DNA of 64,000 nucleotides, taken from positions 1 to 64,000 of the forward strand of contig QAMJ01000018.1 of the NCBI GenBank assembly GCA_003150355.1, in the 5' to 3' direction. A program made the position numbers and the translations under genes. Source of the DNA: Clostridiales bacterium (GTDB lineage: Bacteria > Bacillota > Clostridia > Oscillospirales > Oscillospiraceae). The notes beneath the pieces were generated by a model. The model had not been told where the DNA came from. It made no database searches and was given only the letters and a program-made list of their open reading frames with translations. This document shows, in pieces, positions 1-8,027 of the stretch; position 1 is the first letter of the stretch; the number at the start of each line of letters is the position of its first letter.

Positions 1-778
1 GAGGTATTTCAAGCTCGTGAATTACTCCTGCAAGGAGCTTCCGGAGGTGCTGTCCATAGATGAGTTCAATGGCAATGCGGGCGGCGAAAAGTACCAGACT
101 ATCCTGACCGACGCAAAAAACAGGAAGATAGCGGACATACTTCCCAACCGCAAAAAGAGCGACCTGATCAAGTATTTCCTTACGTTTGAGAACAGAAAAG
201 ACGTGAAGTATGTAGTGATCGACATGAACCGTTACTTCAAAGAGACTGCTGAAATATGCTTTCCGAATGCCAAAATAGTGATCGACCGGTACCACGTAGT
301 CCGTCAGGCCATATGGGCTTTGGAGAATGTGAGGAAGGCAGAACAGAAAGCGCTCTCGGCCGCGTGGAGAAAGTTCTGCAAGCATTCAAGGAGATTGCTG
401 TGCAAAAATAAGGAAAAGCTGAAGGACGAGGAACGTGAACATCTGAGGATCATCCTCGGTTTATCTACACGTCTTGAAATAGCTTATGATCTTAAGAACG
501 ACTTCTTAGAGTTTATGCGCTCTCCGGATTCGGCAACAGCAAAAGAACGGCTCGCCTTATGGTTGTTCCATGCTGAAAACAGCCATATCCCTGAATTTGA
601 AGCCTGCATAACCGCCGTGCGCAACTGGTCCGAGTATATCCTCAACAGCTTTGATGTGCCATATTCCAACGGCTTCACCGAGGGCTGCAACAACAAGACC
701 AAGGTACTCAAGCGCATTTGCTTCGGCGTCAGAAGCTTCCCCACTTTTAGGAACAGGATCCTTCACTGCGCTTCATGA
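1..778 (+). mobile_element. ISL3-family transposase, 3' part (cut by window edge)
   Basis: The frame is open from base 2, so the GTG at 17 is internal and the N-terminal zinc-ribbon and HTH part lies outside the window. What remains is the DDE catalytic domain of an ISL3-type transposase: the first Asp is in LSIDEF, the next Asp region in VVIDMNRYF followed by IVIDRYHVVRQ, and the end reads YSNGFTEGCNNKTKVLKR...FGVRSFPTFRNRIL, the usual ISL3 C-terminus. The stop (776-778) overlaps the end of the convergent regulator gene by six bases. I saw no terminal inverted repeat downstream, so the right boundary of the IS cannot be set. Confidence 0.88.
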
Positions 779-1171
779 CCGACTGGGAAAGATAATGATC
801 GCGTTGGAATAATCCTTCCAATCGAGTTCCTGCCCGCAGCGGTCACAGAAATGCTGGTATTCTCGGTCAAGCGTCAGCTTGCAGTACGGGCACACGGGAT
901 AGCAGCCGAGTCCACAGATAAAACGGCTCTCCGCAACGGCCATGGGCAGCCTGGAATCCGACAGCGGCGGGATCCTCAGCAGTTCGTTTGGTGTAAGCTC
1001 AAAGCCCTTACACAGCTTCTCAAGGACAATGATCGATGCGTTGGTCTGTCCTCTGGCAACACTGCCGAAGTATCTTGGGCTGAAGCCACAAAGCTCTGCG
1101 GCTTTTTCGTAACTGAGATCGCGGCCGCTGCACAGCTGAAGAATGGAAGTGGATAGGTCTTTTGAAAACAT
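773..1171 (-). CDS. XRE-family HTH regulator with C-terminal zinc ribbon
   Basis: A 132-residue protein. Residues about 8-62 form a lambda-repressor-like helix-turn-helix (YEKAAELCGFSPRYFGSVARG, then TPNELLRIPP). The C-terminal third carries two CxxC pairs (CPYC and CDRC), which should bind one zinc. The ATG at 1171 is preferred over an upstream TTG at 1195 because an AGAGAG ribosome site precedes it. The last codons overlap the transposase tail, so the IS may have replaced the original C-terminus. Target genes are unknown; it stands alone. Confidence 0.75.
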   Translation of the reverse strand: MFSKDLSTSILQLCSGRDLSYEKAAELCGFSPRYFGSVARGQTNASIIVLEKLCKGFELTPNELLRIPPLSDSRLPMAVAESRFICGLGCYPVCPYCKLTLDREYQHFCDRCGQELDWKDYSNAIIIFPSRS

Positions 1172-1312
1172 CTTTTGCACTCTCTTTCTATTCAAGATGC
1201 TTTCAGCTTAGGAGCAGTATGCTGCTCCCTCAAGGAACGATACTGCCTAATTTTTACTTTTTCTCCATTTTCTTACAAAAACCTTAAAATCTCAGGTAGC
1301 TGTTTTATATAC

Positions 1313-1352
1313 AGCAAAGGCGTGTGCGGCACACCGCTCACGCCTTTCTGCT
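1313..1352. terminator. Long hairpin, possible terminator
   Basis: AAAGGCGTG at 1316-1324 pairs with CACGCCTTT at 1339-1347, with a GC-rich inner stem. It lies in the 270-base gap between the XRE gene and rubredoxin, has no clear T-run, and no gene reads into it except the rubredoxin transcript from the far side. The rest of that gap (1172-1312) shows nothing else I can name. Confidence 0.35.
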
Positions 1353-1395
1353 ATTTCTTGCTAAGCTCTACCCCAACTATTGACACAGAGCCTAC

Positions 1396-1428
1396 AAAAA
1401 CAGGACGGAGCAGCTCCGTCCTGTTTTT
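1396..1428 (-). terminator. Rho-independent terminator after rubredoxin
   Basis: A GC-rich stem, ACAGGACGGAG paired with CTCCGTCCTGT, is flanked by A5 and T5, so it can work in both directions. It sits 15 bases after the rubredoxin stop and probably ends the perR-rubrerythrin-rubredoxin transcript. Confidence 0.85.
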
Positions 1429-1442
1429 GTATATCCATTTAC

Positions 1443-1598
1443 TTACGCTTCGACGAAAGCATCCTTGCCGAGGCCGCAGACCGGGCAGACCCAATCTTCG
1501 GGAACATCCTCCCAGGCGGTGCCGGGAGCGATGCCGCCATCGGGATCGCCAACGGCAGGATCATAAACATAGCCGCAGGGGCATTCAAACTTAGCCAT
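1443..1598 (-). CDS. Rubredoxin
   Basis: A 51-residue one-iron electron carrier. It begins MAKFECPCGYVYDPAVGD and holds the two rubredoxin knuckles, CPCGYVYD (Cys6/Cys8 region) and CPVCGLGKD near the C-terminus, which ligate a single Fe. The first knuckle reads C-P-C-G rather than the usual C-x-x-C-G; the cysteine spacing is one residue shorter than in classical rubredoxins and is worth noting. It starts 12 bases downstream of the rubrerythrin stop, so the two are probably cotranscribed, and it is the likely electron donor to rubrerythrin in peroxide reduction. Confidence 0.88.
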   Translation of the reverse strand: MAKFECPCGYVYDPAVGDPDGGIAPGTAWEDVPEDWVCPVCGLGKDAFVEA

Positions 1599-1610
1599 TA
1601 TATCTTCTCC

Positions 1611-2177
1611 TTACTTGAAATAGCGGTTCAGCAGACCCTCGAATGCTCTGCCGTGGCGGGCTTCGTCGCGCGCCATCTCATGGATAGTATCGTGCAGAGC
1701 GTCGAGATTATACTTCTTGCAGAGCTTTGCAAGCTCGAACTTGCCGGCGGTCGCGCCGTTCTCGGCCTCGACGCGCATGGTCAGGTTCTTCTTGGTGCTG
1801 TCAGTGATGACCTCGCCCAGAAGCTCGGCGAATTTTGCGGCGTGCTCGGCCTCCTCAAGGCCGGCCTTCTCCCAGTACAGACCGATCTCGGGATAACCCT
1901 CGCGGTGCGCGACGCGCGCCATCGCAAGATACATACCGACCTCGGTGCATTCGCCCTGGAAGTTTGCTCTCAGGCCCTCGATGATCTCATTGCGCACCTC
2001 TTCGGGAACATCGGAACCAAACTGCTTGCCGACACCGACAACATGCTCTGCTGCCCAGCTCATGCCTTCCTTCTGCTCGATGAACTTGGAACCGGGAACC
2101 TTGCACTGGGGGCAGAACTCAGGGGGAGTATCTCCCTCGTGAACATAACCGCATACGGGGCAAACCCATTTCTTCAT
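1611..2177 (-). CDS. Reverse rubrerythrin (peroxidase)
   Basis: A 188-residue non-haem di-iron peroxidase of the cytoplasm. Unlike classical rubrerythrin the rubredoxin domain is N-terminal (CPVCGYVHEG...CPQC, residues 5-29), followed by a four-helix ferritin-like domain with Glu and ExxH ligands (GECTE, EEAEHA, ARDEARHG). This is the domain order known as reverse rubrerythrin in Clostridium acetobutylicum. The ATG at 2177 is chosen because GAGGAGG lies just upstream; a longer start at 2195 would fall inside that ribosome site. It is flanked by rubredoxin and perR, so peroxide control is expected. Confidence 0.93.
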   Translation of the reverse strand: MKKWVCPVCGYVHEGDTPPEFCPQCKVPGSKFIEQKEGMSWAAEHVVGVGKQFGSDVPEEVRNEIIEGLRANFQGECTEVGMYLAMARVAHREGYPEIGLYWEKAGLEEAEHAAKFAELLGEVITDSTKKNLTMRVEAENGATAGKFELAKLCKKYNLDALHDTIHEMARDEARHGRAFEGLLNRYFK

Positions 2178-2258
2178 AGTAAATTTCCTCCTCAAGTAAA
2201 ATTCTTTATTATCTCAATACATATATCTCTTACCGCAGCTATGCGGGTAAAAGCAAAT

Positions 2259-2660
2259 TCATTCAGCCGCGGCGCGGCAGTTGGGGCACAGGCCGCTGAC
2301 CGTCAGCGTATGGCTCTCCGGCAGACAGACGAAGCGGTGTTCGATCTCGCCGTACATCCCGCTTATCGCGTCCTCAAGCTCGAGCAGGTCGATGACCCGG
2401 GCGCAGCGGCGGCAGATGAAGTGCGTGTGCGGCTCGACCCTTGCGTCATAGCGCTCCTGCCCGTTCACATGGGCGACGCTCACGACGAGGCCCTCCTCAG
2501 CCAGCACCGACAGGTTCCTGTACACCGTGCCGAGGCTAAGCTCCGGGTACTCCGGCTTGAGAGTGTTATACAGCATCTCCGCCGTCGGGTGCTCGGTAGT
2601 CGCGCGCAGGGCGGCAAGCATCGCCTCACGCTTGCGGCTCTTTTTTCTCACGGTCTCCAT
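2259..2660 (-). CDS. perR: Fur-family peroxide-type repressor (PerR-like)
   Basis: A 133-residue Fur-family metalloregulator. The winged helix occupies residues about 10-80 (TAEMLYNTLK, SLGTVYRNLSVLAEEG), and the dimerisation domain carries PHTHFICRRCARVIDL and a C-terminal CPNC, giving the structural zinc site CxxC...CxxC. Neighbouring rubrerythrin and rubredoxin genes are classical PerR targets, so PerR is favoured over Fur or Zur. Its own promoter carries a 15-bp palindrome at the start site, pointing to autoregulation. GAGGAGG precedes the ATG. Confidence 0.85.
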   Translation of the reverse strand: METVRKKSRKREAMLAALRATTEHPTAEMLYNTLKPEYPELSLGTVYRNLSVLAEEGLVVSVAHVNGQERYDARVEPHTHFICRRCARVIDLLELEDAISGMYGEIEHRFVCLPESHTLTVSGLCPNCRAAAE

Positions 2661-2682
2661 GCTGTTCCTCCTCTCAAATCAA

Positions 2683-2734
2683 TAATGATTCTCATTACTG
2701 GAATTAATATAGCACAGCTTCCCGGTTTTGTAAA
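2683..2734 (-). promoter_or_regulatory. perR promoter with PerR/Fur-type box
   Basis: On the minus strand TTTACA (2734-2729) and TATATT (2711-2706) are separated by exactly 17 bases. Directly after the -10, TAATGAGAATCATTA (2697-2683) is a near-perfect 7-1-7 dyad of the PerR/Fur box kind, placed over the expected transcription start. Binding there should block initiation. Confidence 0.82.
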
Positions 2735-2762
2735 GGGGTAAAATAAAAAATTTTTCGATTTT

Positions 2763-3887
2763 TTATTCCACTGCTTCTTCCGCCGGTTCCTCTGCGGCGA
2801 CCAGCTCGCACAGCGCCGGGGCGACGGCATTGCCGAAGAGCCGGATTGCAGCGAGGGCTTCCTGCAATGTATTGCCGCTGCTGCCGACCTCGATGATGAG
2901 CGAGCCTGTGCTCAGGTGCTGGTTATAGCGCTGGCGCACAAGGTCGACCGGGCGCATCAGCGTCGGGTTTGCCTGAGTGACAGCGTTCTGCATATACATC
3001 GCGAGGGCGAGGTTCTGCCGCCAGTCCGGGTGTTCAAGCCCGCTCTCGTCCGTGCCGACGAGGAGCATTATCTGGCTTGCGCACACGCCCTGTTCCTCGG
3101 CCATGGTCTTGTACACCACGCCGTCAGAGCCCAGCGCGTCACGGTGGATATCGAGCACTATACGTATGCTCGGGTAGCTTTCGAGGTACTGTGCAATGGC
3201 CGCGCCCGAACGGTTATATGAGCCGGTGTAGCTCGGGTAATCGTATATGCCGCGGTCGTGGATCACGTTCAGCCCCGCGCCGGTGAGGATATCGGTCAGC
3301 TCATCGCCGATGCGCACGATGTTATAGTTCGTGTCCTCGGTGCGGTTCGTGTCGCTCGCCTCATAATGGTCGAGCCCTGCCTGAGTATAGGCCTCGCTCG
3401 AATGGGTATGGATCACGAGTATCTGCGGCTCGCCGTCCGGGAGCGTGAGCCCCGGGCCGGTCTCGATTATCTGCGCAGCGTCCACCCAATACTGCGTCTC
3501 GTTCTTTATGCTCAGCCCGCCGCTGATCGTCGTCTCTAAAACCGTCTCGCCGTTGTCGCTTATGAGCACGGTTTCCGTGCCGGGCTGCGGCGGCTCCGAT
3601 ACCGGCGAAGCTGTCTCCATTGTGACCTCCGCCGCGGGTTCCTGCTCAATATGCACGGCAAGCGGAGCCGCGGCAGGCACCGGTGCAGGAGTTGTTATCG
3701 GAGCCGCGGCCTCGACCACGGTGACGTTCCTCATTCTTTTCGGCGCGGCATCGAAGCCGAGCCGGTTTTCAAGGCTCGCGTATATCCCGCTCGCCGAGAG
3801 GAAATATAAACCCATCGTTGTCAGCCCGCTTATGATAAGCTTGTTGACCCTGCGCAATCTATCACCCGCCCTCTTACAGTATTTCAT
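2763..3887 (-). CDS. spoIIP: Stage II sporulation protein P (peptidoglycan hydrolase)
   Basis: A 374-residue engulfment enzyme that, with SpoIID and SpoIIM, removes septal peptidoglycan during sporulation. One N-terminal membrane segment (about 16-35) is followed by a Pro/Ala-rich linker and the SpoIIP amidase/endopeptidase domain. Zinc and catalytic residues are visible in VIHTHSSEAY (His160, His162, Glu165), DIHRDALG (His248) and the terminal IIEVGSSGNT. The usual partner gpr is not adjacent. Length fits the family. Confidence 0.95.
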   Translation of the reverse strand: MKYCKRAGDRLRRVNKLIISGLTTMGLYFLSASGIYASLENRLGFDAAPKRMRNVTVVEAAAPITTPAPVPAAAPLAVHIEQEPAAEVTMETASPVSEPPQPGTETVLISDNGETVLETTISGGLSIKNETQYWVDAAQIIETGPGLTLPDGEPQILVIHTHSSEAYTQAGLDHYEASDTNRTEDTNYNIVRIGDELTDILTGAGLNVIHDRGIYDYPSYTGSYNRSGAAIAQYLESYPSIRIVLDIHRDALGSDGVVYKTMAEEQGVCASQIMLLVGTDESGLEHPDWRQNLALAMYMQNAVTQANPTLMRPVDLVRQRYNQHLSTGSLIIEVGSSGNTLQEALAAIRLFGNAVAPALCELVAAEEPAEEAVE

Positions 3888-3939
3888 ATAGATAGATATG
3901 CCCCTCGTCGGAGAAATATCTCAGCGAGGAAAGGTACAC

Positions 3940-3968
3940 TTGAAAAAGAACGGGCGACATGGTATAGT
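3940..3968 (+). promoter_or_regulatory. Sigma-A-type promoter for the TSCPD-sleB-rsmG unit
   Basis: TTGAAA at 3940-3945 and TATAGT at 3963-3968 with a 17-base spacer, 36 bases ahead of the first start codon. Confidence 0.75.
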
Positions 3969-4004
3969 TAGCTTACTATTACAAATAGAAAAAGGAGTTT
4001 CAAT

Positions 4005-4253
4005 ATGAAGATCACATACAGACCCAAGGGAGTATGCTCCCAGCTTATGGATATCGAGGTTGAGGATGGGAAGATCGAATCCGTCAAGGTAACGGGCGGC
4101 TGCTCCGGAAACCTGCAGGGCATTTCGAGTCTCCTCAAGGGCATGGACGTGGACGAAGCCATCAGCCGCATGGAGGGAATCCGCTGCGGCTTGAAGGCGA
4201 CCTCCTGCCCCGACCAGATTGCGCAGGCGCTCAAGCAGTATAAGAATGCGTAA
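4005..4253 (+). CDS. TSCPD-domain protein (TIGR03905-like)
   Basis: An 82-residue stand-alone TSCPD domain protein. The signature ATSCPDQIAQAL is at the C-terminus and GGCSGNLQGIS, with its conserved Cys, lies in the middle. The same fold is found at the C-terminus of some vitamin-B12-dependent ribonucleotide reductases, but the function of the stand-alone form is not established. It overlaps the next gene by eight bases, so coupled translation is likely. Confidence 0.85.
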   Translation: MKITYRPKGVCSQLMDIEVEDGKIESVKVTGGCSGNLQGISSLLKGMDVDEAISRMEGIRCGLKATSCPDQIAQALKQYKNA

Positions 4254-5073
4254 GTCTGCGCTCACCCTGCTGCTGGCATTCTGCCTGCTCTGCCCCGGCC
4301 TTGCCGCGGCGGCAGACGGCGGGGACGTGCAGTCCATGCCGGTGTATATCGACGGGCTGCTCTCGGCGCGCGCGTATGTTTCCGGTGAGACCGTGTTTCT
4401 CCCGCCCGAAGCGGTGTGCGCCGCGGCGGATATGAGCATGAGCTGGTCGGAGGATAACGGCACGCTGACGCTCTCCGTCCCCGGCGCGGTGCTTACCGGG
4501 CACAAGGGCGACGGGTACTTTGAAGCCGACGGACGGTATATATACGCGCCGGACGGCTGGCTCGTCAGGGGCGATGTGCTCTATCTGCCGGGTGATACGA
4601 TCGAGCGGCTCTTCGGCATAGAGGTCAGTGTCTCCGCTGCCCGGCTGGAGCTTCCGACCGATAAGCTCGCCGTCATATCCGGCGGGGCAAACTATTATGA
4701 ACTCAATTACGATGCCGAGCTGCTGTACTGGCTGCCGCAGATAATCAATGCCGAAGCAAAGTTTGAGCCGCTCGCGGGGCAGATAGGCGTCGGCAATGTC
4801 GTTATGAACCGGCTGAGCTCCCCAGATTTTCCCGACACGATATTTGAAGTGATATACGACACGGAGCACACTATCCAGTTCGAGCCGATATCTACCGGCG
4901 GCATTTTTATGGAGCCGACGGAGCAGGCGACCATCGCGGCCTATCTCTGCCTTGAGGGCTGCAGCACCGTGGGAGACTGCCTGTATTTCGTGAACCCGGA
5001 CTACGGCAGCGGCTGGTTTGATTCCTCGCTGGAGCTCGTCGAGACGATCGGCCACCACAACTTTTATAAATGA
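4246..5073 (+). CDS. SleB-like cell-wall (spore cortex) hydrolase
   Basis: A 275-residue secreted protein with a signal peptide (MRKSALTLLLAFCLLCPGLAAAA). Residues about 30-130 resemble a copper-amine-oxidase N-terminal-like stalk domain. The C-terminal part is a Hydrolase_2/SleB domain: LLYWLPQIINAEAKFEP with the catalytic Glu, GQIGVGNVVMNRLSSPDFPDTI, and a terminal CLYFVNPD. SleB-type enzymes are lytic transglycosylases acting on cortex peptidoglycan. The ATG at 4246 begins exactly at the signal peptide; an in-frame ATG at 4219 would only add charged residues. Confidence 0.88.
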   Translation: MRKSALTLLLAFCLLCPGLAAAADGGDVQSMPVYIDGLLSARAYVSGETVFLPPEAVCAAADMSMSWSEDNGTLTLSVPGAVLTGHKGDGYFEADGRYIYAPDGWLVRGDVLYLPGDTIERLFGIEVSVSAARLELPTDKLAVISGGANYYELNYDAELLYWLPQIINAEAKFEPLAGQIGVGNVVMNRLSSPDFPDTIFEVIYDTEHTIQFEPISTGGIFMEPTEQATIAAYLCLEGCSTVGDCLYFVNPDYGSGWFDSSLELVETIGHHNFYK

Positions 5074-5786
5074 GAGAGACTATGCTTGAAGACATTCTGC
5101 GCGGAGGCTTTTCCGAGCTCGGCCTTGAGCTTGACGGCAGAGCCGCGGAGTGCTACCGTATATACTACGAAAACCTTGAAGAGACGAACAAGGTCATGAA
5201 CCTCACCGCCATCTCCGGTGAAGCGGATGTGGCGCGCCTGCACTTTCTTGACTGCGCGGCGCTGCTCGGCATGCAGGACTTTGCTGGCTCGCGCGTGATA
5301 GACGTCGGCACCGGCGCGGGCTTTCCCGGCCTTGCGCTGAAGATCGCCTGTCCGGATATGCAGCTCACGCTGCTCGACAGTCTCGATAAGCGCATCGGCT
5401 TTCTGCGCGATACCTGCGCGAAGCTCGGCTTTGACGATGTTGAGTGCGTCCACGCACGGGCGGAGGAGATACCGGACGGATACCGCCAGAGCTTTGACTT
5501 CGCCGTGTCCCGCGCGGTCGCAAGGCTGAACCTGCTGTGCGAGCTGTGCCTGCCTTACGTAAAGCGCGGCGGGGCATTCATCGCCATGAAAGGCCCGGAG
5601 CTTGATGCGGAGCTCAAGGAGGCCGCAAACGCGATACGCCTTTTGGGCGGGAGCGTTGAGAAGCGGACAGATTACCGCATTCCCGGCACGGACATCGTCC
5701 ACAGCACCGTCATCATCCGCAAGGTCTCAGACACCCCGGCGAAGTATCCCCGCCGTTGGGCGCAGATAAAAAAGACGGCTTTATAA
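5070..5786 (+). CDS. rsmG: 16S rRNA (guanine527-N7)-methyltransferase
   Basis: A 238-residue SAM-dependent methyltransferase of the RsmG/GidB family, which modifies G527 in the 16S rRNA 530 loop. Motifs seen: NLTAI near residue 45, the SAM loop VIDVGTGAGFPGLALKI (about 74-90), LLDSLDKRIGFL, and the conserved SRAVARL. It overlaps the sleB stop (ATGA), so it is translated in the same unit, and a strong terminator follows. Its usual partner mnmG is not next to it. Confidence 0.95.
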   Translation: MRETMLEDILRGGFSELGLELDGRAAECYRIYYENLEETNKVMNLTAISGEADVARLHFLDCAALLGMQDFAGSRVIDVGTGAGFPGLALKIACPDMQLTLLDSLDKRIGFLRDTCAKLGFDDVECVHARAEEIPDGYRQSFDFAVSRAVARLNLLCELCLPYVKRGGAFIAMKGPELDAELKEAANAIRLLGGSVEKRTDYRIPGTDIVHSTVIIRKVSDTPAKYPRRWAQIKKTAL

Positions 5787-5796
5787 ATTTACGTTA

Positions 5797-5830
5797 AAAG
5801 GCGTGCTGCAAATCAATGCAGCACGCCTTT
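5797..5830 (+). terminator. Rho-independent terminator after rsmG
   Basis: AAAAGGCGTGCTGCA pairs with TGCAGCACGCCTTT across a short loop, 10 bases after the rsmG stop. Confidence 0.88.
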
Positions 5831-5832
5831 CT

Positions 5833-6111
5833 ATACCATCAGATGACAAGGACACACACGGTTTTGACGGGCAGAAAAACGCCCATGCCGCTTCAAAGCC
5901 CTTGGCAATACACAAAGTATTACCTGCGGGCTTTTCATTGCCTGACCGCTTTTCTGCTCCGGCAAAACTGCTTGCACCTGACAGCTTTGGATTTTCGAGT
6001 GATTTTTGTCTTTTGAGATGCTGATGTGTCGTAACCCATCAAAGCTCAAAGGGCAAAAAGCGCCGGAAAGACATGCTGTCAGGCGTGTGTGCTCTTGTTA
6101 TCTGATGGTAT
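5833..6111. repeat. 279-bp MITE-like element with 28-bp terminal inverted repeats
   Basis: The ends 5833-5861 and 6083-6111 are inverted repeats matching at 25 of the first 28 positions; both begin ATACCATCAGAT. The interior has short chance reading frames but no protein I recognise. The element fills the whole gap between the rsmG terminator and the phosphatase gene. I could not see a convincing target-site duplication. Size, terminal repeats and lack of genes fit a miniature inverted-repeat transposable element moved by a transposase elsewhere. Confidence 0.75.
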
Positions 6112-6120
6112 TGATCTTTA

Positions 6121-6774
6121 TTAATTTTTCAGCAGGTACTCCTCAAGCTCCTGCACGGTATCGAATATATGCTCCGCGCCTATCTCAACGAGCTGTTCGC
6201 GCGTGCGGAAGCCCCAGTCGACAGATGCGCACTCCATCCCGGCGTTGCGCGCGGTCTGAAGATCGACCTCGGTATCGCCGACGTATATCGCGTCCTCGCG
6301 CTCGACACCGATATGACGCAGCGCTGCAAGCACGGCGTCCGGGTTCGGCTTGCGGCGCACCTCGGCGCTCTCGCCGACGGCGATCTCAAGAAGCCCGGGA
6401 AAATACTTCTCGGCCAGCGGCTTTACGGCAGTGTCCTGCTTATTGGAAATGACCGCGAGCTTCACTCCCCTGTCTCGCAGCTTCTCCATCAGCGGGACTA
6501 TGCCGTCATAGGGGCCGGTCAGAATGTCGCAGTGGGCATCATAGTACGGCGCATAGGCCGCGAGCACCTTGTCCGTCAGCTCCTTGGGCGTCCCATCGGG
6601 GACAGTGTGCGCGATGAGATAGGCCGCGCCGTTGCCGAGAGCCGCCGCGACCTCGGCTATACTGCGCTCCGGCATAGAGAACTCGCGCAGGGTATGGTTC
6701 ACCGCCGCGGCAAGGTCGCCGAGCGTATTGAGGACGGTACCGTCCATGTCAAACAAAACAGCTTTATATTTCAT
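6121..6774 (-). CDS. HAD-family phosphatase (phosphoglycolate phosphatase-like)
   Basis: A 217-residue haloacid-dehalogenase hydrolase of subfamily I. The nucleophile motif is FDMDGTVLNT (residues 8-17), motif II is VISNK, the Lys and acidic motifs are RRKPNP and YVGDTEVD. The cap inserted after motif I (about 18-90) matches the Gph type that dephosphorylates 2-phosphoglycolate or similar small phosphates; the substrate is not proven. AGGAGG precedes the start. Confidence 0.88.
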   Translation of the reverse strand: MKYKAVLFDMDGTVLNTLGDLAAAVNHTLREFSMPERSIAEVAAALGNGAAYLIAHTVPDGTPKELTDKVLAAYAPYYDAHCDILTGPYDGIVPLMEKLRDRGVKLAVISNKQDTAVKPLAEKYFPGLLEIAVGESAEVRRKPNPDAVLAALRHIGVEREDAIYVGDTEVDLQTARNAGMECASVDWGFRTREQLVEIGAEHIFDTVQELEEYLLKN

Positions 6775-6898
6775 TGCTTATACCTCCTGATCCTTTCGCG
6801 GAGATTTTACCACATCCGCCGCGAAATATCAAATGGCTTGTCATATCCGCTGCGGAGTGATAAAATACAGACAAGTCATTTCTTTACGAATGGAGTAC

Positions 6899-7978
6899 AT
6901 GATGAAAAAATGGCGTCTCGCGGCGGCTGCCGCGCTCGTAGCAGCCTTTGCTATGTGCTTGTTTCTAATGCTCTCCCCCGGCAGCTCCTCCGCCCAGCCG
7001 CTCAGGCTATGGTACATATCCGGGGACTGCTCGGATAAGGCGCTGGTGTCCCTCGTCTCGGACTATAACCGCCGCGGCGGAAAGCGGGCGCGCCCCGTTT
7101 CGGTGCAGAGCTTTGAGGACGAGGCCGCCCTCGGCGCGGCGTTTGAAACGGATATGCCTGATCTGCTGCTGTGCAGCCATGCTAAGGCCGTGCAGCTCGA
7201 TTCGCGCGCGGTGCTTGCAAGGTTCAAGACGGATGCGGATATTTGGACACGGGACGTCTCCGGGCTTGAGGGCGTTGGAGAATACTTTTTTCCGCTCGGT
7301 GCCAGGGTGACGGTGCTGCTGACAGATACCGCCAAGTGCGAAGCGGCGGGACTGCCCGCATCATGGGACAGCCTTGAAGCCCTGCTCGATACAGCTCAGG
7401 ACTACGCCGCGTCGAGCGGCGCTCCTCTCATTGCAGCGGACTCATACGCAGCCGTGTTCCGCGGCGCGCTGCTCTCGCTCGGCGCGGACTTTGATCCCGC
7501 CGCGCCCGACGCAAGGGCTGAGGACTATGTGAAGATATATAACGCACTTGCCCAATGCGCGTATAACGGCGGGCTCTCCGCGGCGGAGTCCCTGCCGGGT
7601 GATCTTCCGTGTATGCTGGCACAGTCGACCGCGGTCGGAGGTGGTCTCCCCTCCTCGCTCTCCGCGTCACTCGCGCCGCTTCCCGAGGGCGGCAGCGATA
7701 TGCGCCCGGCGGAGCTTTTAGGGATCGCAGTGCTCCACAATGAGAATCGGAACTCCAATGCGGCCATTGCTTTCATCGACTGGCTATGCGGCAGGGAGTG
7801 GCTGTCAAAGCTTGCGCTTGACTCAGGGCTCGTCCCGGTGAGTGAGCTTGACTCCGCATCAGATTCTCCGCTGCTCGAACTGTACGACTGCGGAAAGCTC
7901 AGCTTCGCGGATACTGACGGCGGCGCCGAGCGGGAATTTGACGCGCAATTTCGCCGGACTATTGAATTACTCAACTGA
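6899..7978 (+). CDS. Extracellular solute-binding protein-like
   Basis: About 359 residues. An N-terminal signal or anchor segment (WRLAAAAALVAAFAMCLFLM) is followed by a type-2 periplasmic-binding fold of the ABC sugar/spermidine kind: PLRLWYISGDCSD, DLLLCSH, then FFPLGARVTVLLTD, and late AAIAFIDWLCGREW as in many solute-binding proteins. No lipobox Cys at the usual place and no permease or ATPase genes nearby, so its partner is unknown. Either ATG at 6899 or 6902 would serve the GGAG at 6892. Confidence 0.65.
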   Translation: MMKKWRLAAAAALVAAFAMCLFLMLSPGSSSAQPLRLWYISGDCSDKALVSLVSDYNRRGGKRARPVSVQSFEDEAALGAAFETDMPDLLLCSHAKAVQLDSRAVLARFKTDADIWTRDVSGLEGVGEYFFPLGARVTVLLTDTAKCEAAGLPASWDSLEALLDTAQDYAASSGAPLIAADSYAAVFRGALLSLGADFDPAAPDARAEDYVKIYNALAQCAYNGGLSAAESLPGDLPCMLAQSTAVGGGLPSSLSASLAPLPEGGSDMRPAELLGIAVLHNENRNSNAAIAFIDWLCGREWLSKLALDSGLVPVSELDSASDSPLLELYDCGKLSFADTDGGAEREFDAQFRRTIELLN

Positions 7979-7991
7979 TTTGTGCTATACT
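7962..7991 (+). promoter_or_regulatory. Promoter for hypB
   Basis: TTGAAT at 7962-7967 and TATACT at 7986-7991 with an 18-base spacer; it overlaps the end of the upstream gene, so hypB can be transcribed on its own. Confidence 0.65.
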
Positions 7992-8027
7992 GCAATTACT
8001 TATTTTTATTGATTTCAGAGGTGCAAT

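Noticed and set aside
1380..2741. A 453-codon plus-strand frame
   Set aside because: It is antisense to rubredoxin, rubrerythrin and perR, all clear families, and shows no known motif.
5831..6049. A 72-codon minus-strand frame inside the MITE-like element
   Set aside because: It starts and ends with the terminal repeat, has no ribosome site and matches no family I know.
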